Source: Edaphobacter dinghuensis
GTDB lineage: Bacteria > Acidobacteriota > Terriglobia > Terriglobales > Acidobacteriaceae
Reading direction: 5' to 3'
NCBI RefSeq assembly: GCF_014640335.1
Contig: NZ_BMGT01000002.1
Location: forward strand, 248,001 to 312,000
DNA length: 64,000 bases
The notes under the pieces were generated by a model. The model was not told the origin of the DNA. It ran no database searches and saw nothing but the letters and a program-made list of their open reading frames with translations. This document shows, in pieces, positions 60,202-64,000 of the stretch (positions within the stretch are counted from its first letter, which is position 1; each line of letters opens with the position of its first letter). The translations under genes and the position numbers were made by a program.

Positions 60202-61812
60202 TCATCCATGCCGGAAGTGCCGGACGCCGGTAAACGCCATCGCTACTCCCAGCCGATTGGCTGCCTCAATCACTTCGGCATCCCGCACCGAGCCGCCTGG
60301 CTGAATCACCGCCGTTGCCCCGGCATTGGCAACCACTTCCAGGCCGTCAGCAAACGGGAAAAACGCGTCTGAGGCAGCGACAGTTTCCGCCAGCGGGAGC
60401 ACCGCCTTCATCGCGCCGAACTTTGCCGCATCCACACGGCTCATCTGTCCGGCACCAATGCCGACCGTCTGGCCATGCCCATCGGCAAAACGCGCATAGA
60501 CGATCGCATTCGACTTCACATATTTGCAGATGCTCCATGCAAACAGCAGCGCCCGCAACTCTTCCGCCGTAGGCTTCCGCTCGGTCACCATCTTCAGTTC
60601 GGCCTCGCTGACCTTCAACCGATCAGCATCCTGCACCAACAACCCACCCGAGACCTGCTTGAGCATCCGGGTCGTGTCTACCGGAGAGATCTTCACCAAC
60701 CGCAGGTTCTTCTTCGCCGCAAACTTCTCCAGCGCTCCGGCAGTAAACGAAGGCGCAACAATCGCCTCGACAAACAGTTTGGCAATCTCTTCTGCGGCCT
60801 CCGCATCCACCTCGCGATTGATGCCAATCACGCCGCCGAACGCCGAAACCGGATCGGCCTCAAGCGCCCGTTTGTAAGCCTCCAGCACCGTTGCTCCGGT
60901 CGAAGCTCCACACGGGTTGGTGTGCTTGATGATCGCCACCGCCGTCTCATCGAACTCGCTGACGATGTCCCAGCACGCATCGAGATCGACGAGGTTGTTG
61001 TAGCTAAGCTCCTTGCCCTGCAACTGCTCCGCTCCGGCCACTCCCTTGCCGCTGCCATCGACATACAGCGCGGCCTTCTGATGCGGATTCTCTCCGTAGC
61101 GAAGCGTCTTCGCCAGCGGCTCGATCAACCGGATCGTCTGCGGCAGTTCCTTCGAAAACACCGCCGCCCCACTCGGCTCCTCGATGCTCTCGAGCGCCGT
61201 AGCAATCCCCGCATCGTAAGCCGCCGTCACCGCAAACGCCTGTTTCGCCAGCCGCCAGCGAGTAGCGCGGCTCAGGCTACCCTTGTTCGCCTTCAACTCT
61301 TCCGTCAGCGCACCGTAATCGTCTGCCGAGGTCACAATCGCCACGTCGCTGAAGTTCTTCGCCGCCGACCGCACCATCGAAGGACCGCCGATGTCGATGT
61401 TCTCGATCACATCGGCAAACGCCACGCCCGGCTTCTGCGAGGTCTTCTCGAAGGCATACAGGTTCACCACCACCATATCGATCGGCTCAATCGCATGTTC
61501 CGCAACCGAGGCCTCGTGCTCGGCATTGCCGCGGATGTGCAGAATGCCGCCATGCACCTTGGGGTGCAGCGTCTTCACGCGGCCATCCAGCATCTCCGGA
61601 AACCCGGTCAGATCACTGATATCGCGCACCGGCAAACCAGCCTCACGCAGCGCGCGGGCCGTCCCTCCGGTCGATACAAGGTCTACATTGAATGAGGCAA
61701 GCGCACGGGCAAAATCGATAAGGCCGGTCTTGTCCGTGACAGACAGAAGAGCGCGGCGAACAGGGCGAAGATCAACCAGCGGAGCGTTCGGGGCAGAATG
61801 AGTGGAAGTCAT
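60202..61812 (-). CDS. purH: Bifunctional AICAR formyltransferase/IMP cyclohydrolase
   Basis: A 536-residue PurH that carries out the last two steps to IMP. The N-terminal MGS-like cyclohydrolase domain (about residues 15-160) has ALLSVTDKTGL, STGGTARAL and GRVKTLHPKVHGGIL. The formyltransferase part has LRYGENPHQKAALY, with the catalytic Lys/His region, IIKHTNPCG and SNAIVYA. The length is normal. ATG 61812 has AGGGA a few bases upstream; the frame is open to 61833. It follows an epimerase gene by 66 bases on the same strand. Confidence 0.95.
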   Translation of the reverse strand: MTSTHSAPNAPLVDLRPVRRALLSVTDKTGLIDFARALASFNVDLVSTGGTARALREAGLPVRDISDLTGFPEMLDGRVKTLHPKVHGGILHIRGNAEHEASVAEHAIEPIDMVVVNLYAFEKTSQKPGVAFADVIENIDIGGPSMVRSAAKNFSDVAIVTSADDYGALTEELKANKGSLSRATRWRLAKQAFAVTAAYDAGIATALESIEEPSGAAVFSKELPQTIRLIEPLAKTLRYGENPHQKAALYVDGSGKGVAGAEQLQGKELSYNNLVDLDACWDIVSEFDETAVAIIKHTNPCGASTGATVLEAYKRALEADPVSAFGGVIGINREVDAEAAEEIAKLFVEAIVAPSFTAGALEKFAAKKNLRLVKISPVDTTRMLKQVSGGLLVQDADRLKVSEAELKMVTERKPTAEELRALLFAWSICKYVKSNAIVYARFADGHGQTVGIGAGQMSRVDAAKFGAMKAVLPLAETVAASDAFFPFADGLEVVANAGATAVIQPGGSVRDAEVIEAANRLGVAMAFTGVRHFRHG

Positions 61813-61878
61813 TATTCCCTTTATTCTATCCACAATCTCCCGACAAACACATGCCCCAGCGAAACTGTGGCCAGTCGC

Positions 61879-62784
61879 CTATACGCTTGAATATTTCCGG
61901 CAGAGGCGCTCGATCTCGGCAATCGCCGGAGGAATTCCGGGGGTGTCCATCTCCTCGCCTTCATAGGACATATAGCCCTTGAAGCCCGCATCCGCAAACA
62001 GCTTCCAGACCCGATCCATGTCGATGGACGTTCCATCGTCGAACTTGGTGCGAATGTGGGTATTGGTGGCATAAGGAATGCAGGAGGCGATCTGCTCGTA
62101 GGGATCTCCGTCTTTCTTGTCGAAGTGGGTGATGTCCAGATTGATCCCCGCATAGGGCGAGTTCACACGATGCATCACCTCAAGGCAGACCTTCGCGCTC
62201 TGGGAGACTCCATAGTGATCTTCGAGTCCGACCATGATGCCTTTGCTGCCGGAGTAGTCGCTGGCAGCCTTCATAATCTCAACCACCCATGTCGTGGCAT
62301 CGGGCAACGAGGTTCCCGCAGGAAGAGGACCGGCGAAGATGCGAAGATGAGAGGCACCGAGACGGTCGGTCACGTCGATCCACTTTTTAATCTGGACAAG
62401 AGCATCAGCGCGTTTGGCAGGGTCAGCCGCCACCATGCTGACACCGCAAGCCGCACCGGAAAAGGCGACAGCATGTTTGTACGCCAGCCAGCGAAGATTC
62501 TCTATATAGCCTGGGTCGGTGGACTTCATATAGTAGACCGTCATATCAATCGCATCGAGGCGAAGATCGACCGCCTTCTCGATGAATTCCTCAAGCGTAA
62601 AGCCATTCTTAAACGCATTGCGGTAGGTGTAGGCACAACAACCGGAGAAGAGGCGGGCTGGCTTTGCTGAGGCTATTGGCAACGCATCGGCGGATGGAGT
62701 CCCGAGAGCTTCCACTGCTGTGGCAGCGATTGCACTCGCCCCGACATTTCTGAGAAAGCTGCGCCGATTGAGTTTATTCTGCAT
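61879..62784 (-). CDS. Tat-exported sugar isomerase/epimerase-type TIM barrel
   Basis: A 301-residue AP-endonuclease-2-like TIM barrel. It begins MQNKLNRRSFLRNVGASA, a Tat signal, so it acts outside the cytoplasm. Likely metal ligands are in VGLEDHYG, INLDITHF, THIRTKF and MSYEGEE. It is a distant relative of the protein at 18439; the ligand segments differ, so the substrates probably differ. ATG 62784 with GGAG upstream is preferred to TTG 62808. Its place between pyrD and purH is not explained by function. Confidence 0.8.
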   Translation of the reverse strand: MQNKLNRRSFLRNVGASAIAATAVEALGTPSADALPIASAKPARLFSGCCAYTYRNAFKNGFTLEEFIEKAVDLRLDAIDMTVYYMKSTDPGYIENLRWLAYKHAVAFSGAACGVSMVAADPAKRADALVQIKKWIDVTDRLGASHLRIFAGPLPAGTSLPDATTWVVEIMKAASDYSGSKGIMVGLEDHYGVSQSAKVCLEVMHRVNSPYAGINLDITHFDKKDGDPYEQIASCIPYATNTHIRTKFDDGTSIDMDRVWKLFADAGFKGYMSYEGEEMDTPGIPPAIAEIERLCRKYSSV

Positions 62785-62913
62785 GGTCCATTGCTCCGGT
62801 CTGTTCAATTCTGCCCAGCGAAAGGATGAGCAGCCAGCAACATCCTACCAACTCCCGGCGAGCCGACCGGCGGAACTCATAGACGATGGAGCACTACAGC
62901 CGCTGAAGAGAAG

Positions 62914-63852
62914 CTAGAGCAGTAAACCGCCCGTCAGCGACGAAACCTGCGCCAGCCCATGCGATGCGCACCAGCGCTTCAACCCATTGGCAATATTTTC
63001 CACGGCTCGCGGATCGGCATAGCTCGCCGTCCCCACCTGAACCGCCGTCGCCCCGGCCAGCATAAACTCCACGGCATCCTCTGCCCGCACAATCCCGCCC
63101 ATGCCGACGACAGGAATCTTCACCGCCCGCGAAACCTCGTGCACCATCCGCACCGCAATCGGCTTGATCGCCGGTCCCGAAAGCCCGCCGGTCACATTGG
63201 CGATCTTCGGCCTCCGCGTCTTCACATCAATCGCCAGCGAGACGAAGGTGTTTACCAGCGAGACGGCATCCGCTCCGCCATCCTCTGCCACCTTCGCCAT
63301 CTGTCCGATGTTGGTCACATTCGGCGACAGCTTCACCATCAGGGGCCGCTTCGACGCCGCCTTGCATCGCACCGTCAGCTCATGCAGCAGCGCCGGATCG
63401 GTGCCAAACACCATCCCGCCGTGGCTCGTATTCGGACAGCTCGCATTCAACTCATACATGGCAATGCCCTCGGCATCGTTCAAAGCGCCGATGACCTCGA
63501 GGCAATCTTCAATGGTGAAGCCGAAGACATTCGCGATCACCACCGCACCGGCCAGCTTGCGCAGCTTGGGTAGCTTCTCCGCAACAAACGGGCGAACCCC
63601 CATATTCTGCAGGCCAATGGCGTTGATCATCCCCGCCGCAGTCTCGATGATCCGGGGAGCGGCATTACCTGCCATCGGCTCCCGCGAAAGCCCCTTGGTC
63701 ACAAACGCGCCGATACGCTCCAGCGAGACAATCTCTTCGAACTCGATGCCATAGCCAAACGTCCCACTGGCCGCAATTACCGGCGAGCTCAGCTCCACCC
63801 CGGCGATGCTCACCCGCATATCCGGGCCTTTATGATGTGTCGATGTACTCAT
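62914..63852 (-). CDS. pyrD: Dihydroorotate dehydrogenase, class 1B catalytic subunit
   Basis: A 312-residue flavoprotein that oxidises dihydroorotate to orotate in pyrimidine synthesis. The class 1 catalytic cysteine is in NASCPNTSHGG, the FMN contacts in ASGTFGYG and TKGLSREP, the Lys in MVKLSPNV, and the phosphate-binding part in GMGGIVRAEDA and AGATAVQVGTA. Class 1B enzymes work with the iron-sulphur subunit PyrK, whose gene is not visible in the 148 bases left upstream. AGGAG precedes ATG 63852. It starts the minus-strand series that includes purH and the dNTPase. Confidence 0.94.
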   Translation of the reverse strand: MSTSTHHKGPDMRVSIAGVELSSPVIAASGTFGYGIEFEEIVSLERIGAFVTKGLSREPMAGNAAPRIIETAAGMINAIGLQNMGVRPFVAEKLPKLRKLAGAVVIANVFGFTIEDCLEVIGALNDAEGIAMYELNASCPNTSHGGMVFGTDPALLHELTVRCKAASKRPLMVKLSPNVTNIGQMAKVAEDGGADAVSLVNTFVSLAIDVKTRRPKIANVTGGLSGPAIKPIAVRMVHEVSRAVKIPVVGMGGIVRAEDAVEFMLAGATAVQVGTASYADPRAVENIANGLKRWCASHGLAQVSSLTGGLLL

Positions 63853-63866
63853 CTAACTCCTAATAC

Positions 63867-63927
63867 GTCATTTCGACCGGAGCCGCGCAGCCTCATCGCG
63901 CGACGGAGTGGAGAAACCCATGTATTT
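63867..63927. repeat. REP-like dispersed repeat unit
   Basis: The block begins GTCATTTCGACCGGAGC, has CGCGC/GCGCG arms inside, and ends GTGGAGAAACCC then TGTATTT. From general familiarity, not a search, it resembles a repeat scattered in intergenic regions of acidobacterial genomes. It lies between pyrD and the right edge. No second copy occurs in this window. Confidence 0.5.
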
Positions 63928-64000
63928 GGTCTGTCTGTTCTAAGCCTAATCGTATTTCCTTTCCATCCCTCCTCAAAATCCGCATTCACACCGAGAGACG

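Overview
The window looks like chromosomal DNA from an acidobacterium of class Terriglobia (the Granulicella, Edaphobacter and Terriglobus group). This rests on recognising protein types, not on a database search. The clues are two Oar-like TonB-dependent outer-membrane receptors of about 1,200 residues with N-terminal carboxypeptidase-regulatory domains, a 1,952-residue choice-of-anchor-D protein, Tat-exported sugar isomerase/epimerases, a GMC oxidoreductase paired with a gluconate-2-dehydrogenase-subunit-3-like protein, and moderately high GC. I see no phage, plasmid, transposase or CRISPR array.

Layout. 1-803 is the end of a GH95 glycosidase. 845-4181 (minus) is a small secretion locus: a secretin with a C-terminal cohesin-like domain and two pseudopilins. 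4429-8712 holds smpB, pepA and argS. 8861-13336 holds a flippase-like membrane protein, a polytopic membrane protein and a BcsQ-like ATPase. tRNA-Lys is at 13559. 14218-25524 is a carbohydrate region: a GH79-like hydrolase, a three-gene glucoside-3-dehydrogenase-like set, a SusC/Oar-like receptor behind a near-consensus promoter with a LacI-type operator, a TPR protein and a LacI-family regulator. 25627-29600 holds an orphan secreted protein, a HAD hydrolase and a compact module made of a 21-residue peptide with six cysteines, a 12-bp hairpin and a Cys-rich ECF sigma factor. 29665-33321 is a second receptor. 33724-39463 holds an Orn/Lys/Arg decarboxylase, tRNA-Leu, secG, an MBL-fold hydrolase, an aminotransferase and a HAD hydrolase. 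39596-46946 holds the anchor-D protein, a RibBA whose second half is degenerate, and a small conserved-looking protein. 47269-51196 is a three-subunit molybdenum hydroxylase. 51294-63852 holds an SDR, a GT-C-like membrane protein, RecQ with two HRDC domains, and a minus-strand series: pyrD, an epimerase, purH, a TPR protein and a dNTPase. A REP-like repeat lies at the right edge.

How the genes fit together. The middle of the window reads as a polysaccharide or glycoside uptake and breakdown region: outer-membrane import, hydrolysis, periplasmic oxidation at sugar C3, then isomerisation, under LacI-type control. The most novel-looking piece is the sigma/peptide module at 28862-29600. Its sigma factor has the CxC linker and C-terminal Cys-rich tail described for the metal-sensing CorE (ECF44) family, and a metallothionein-like micropeptide gene sits just upstream behind an ECF-like promoter.
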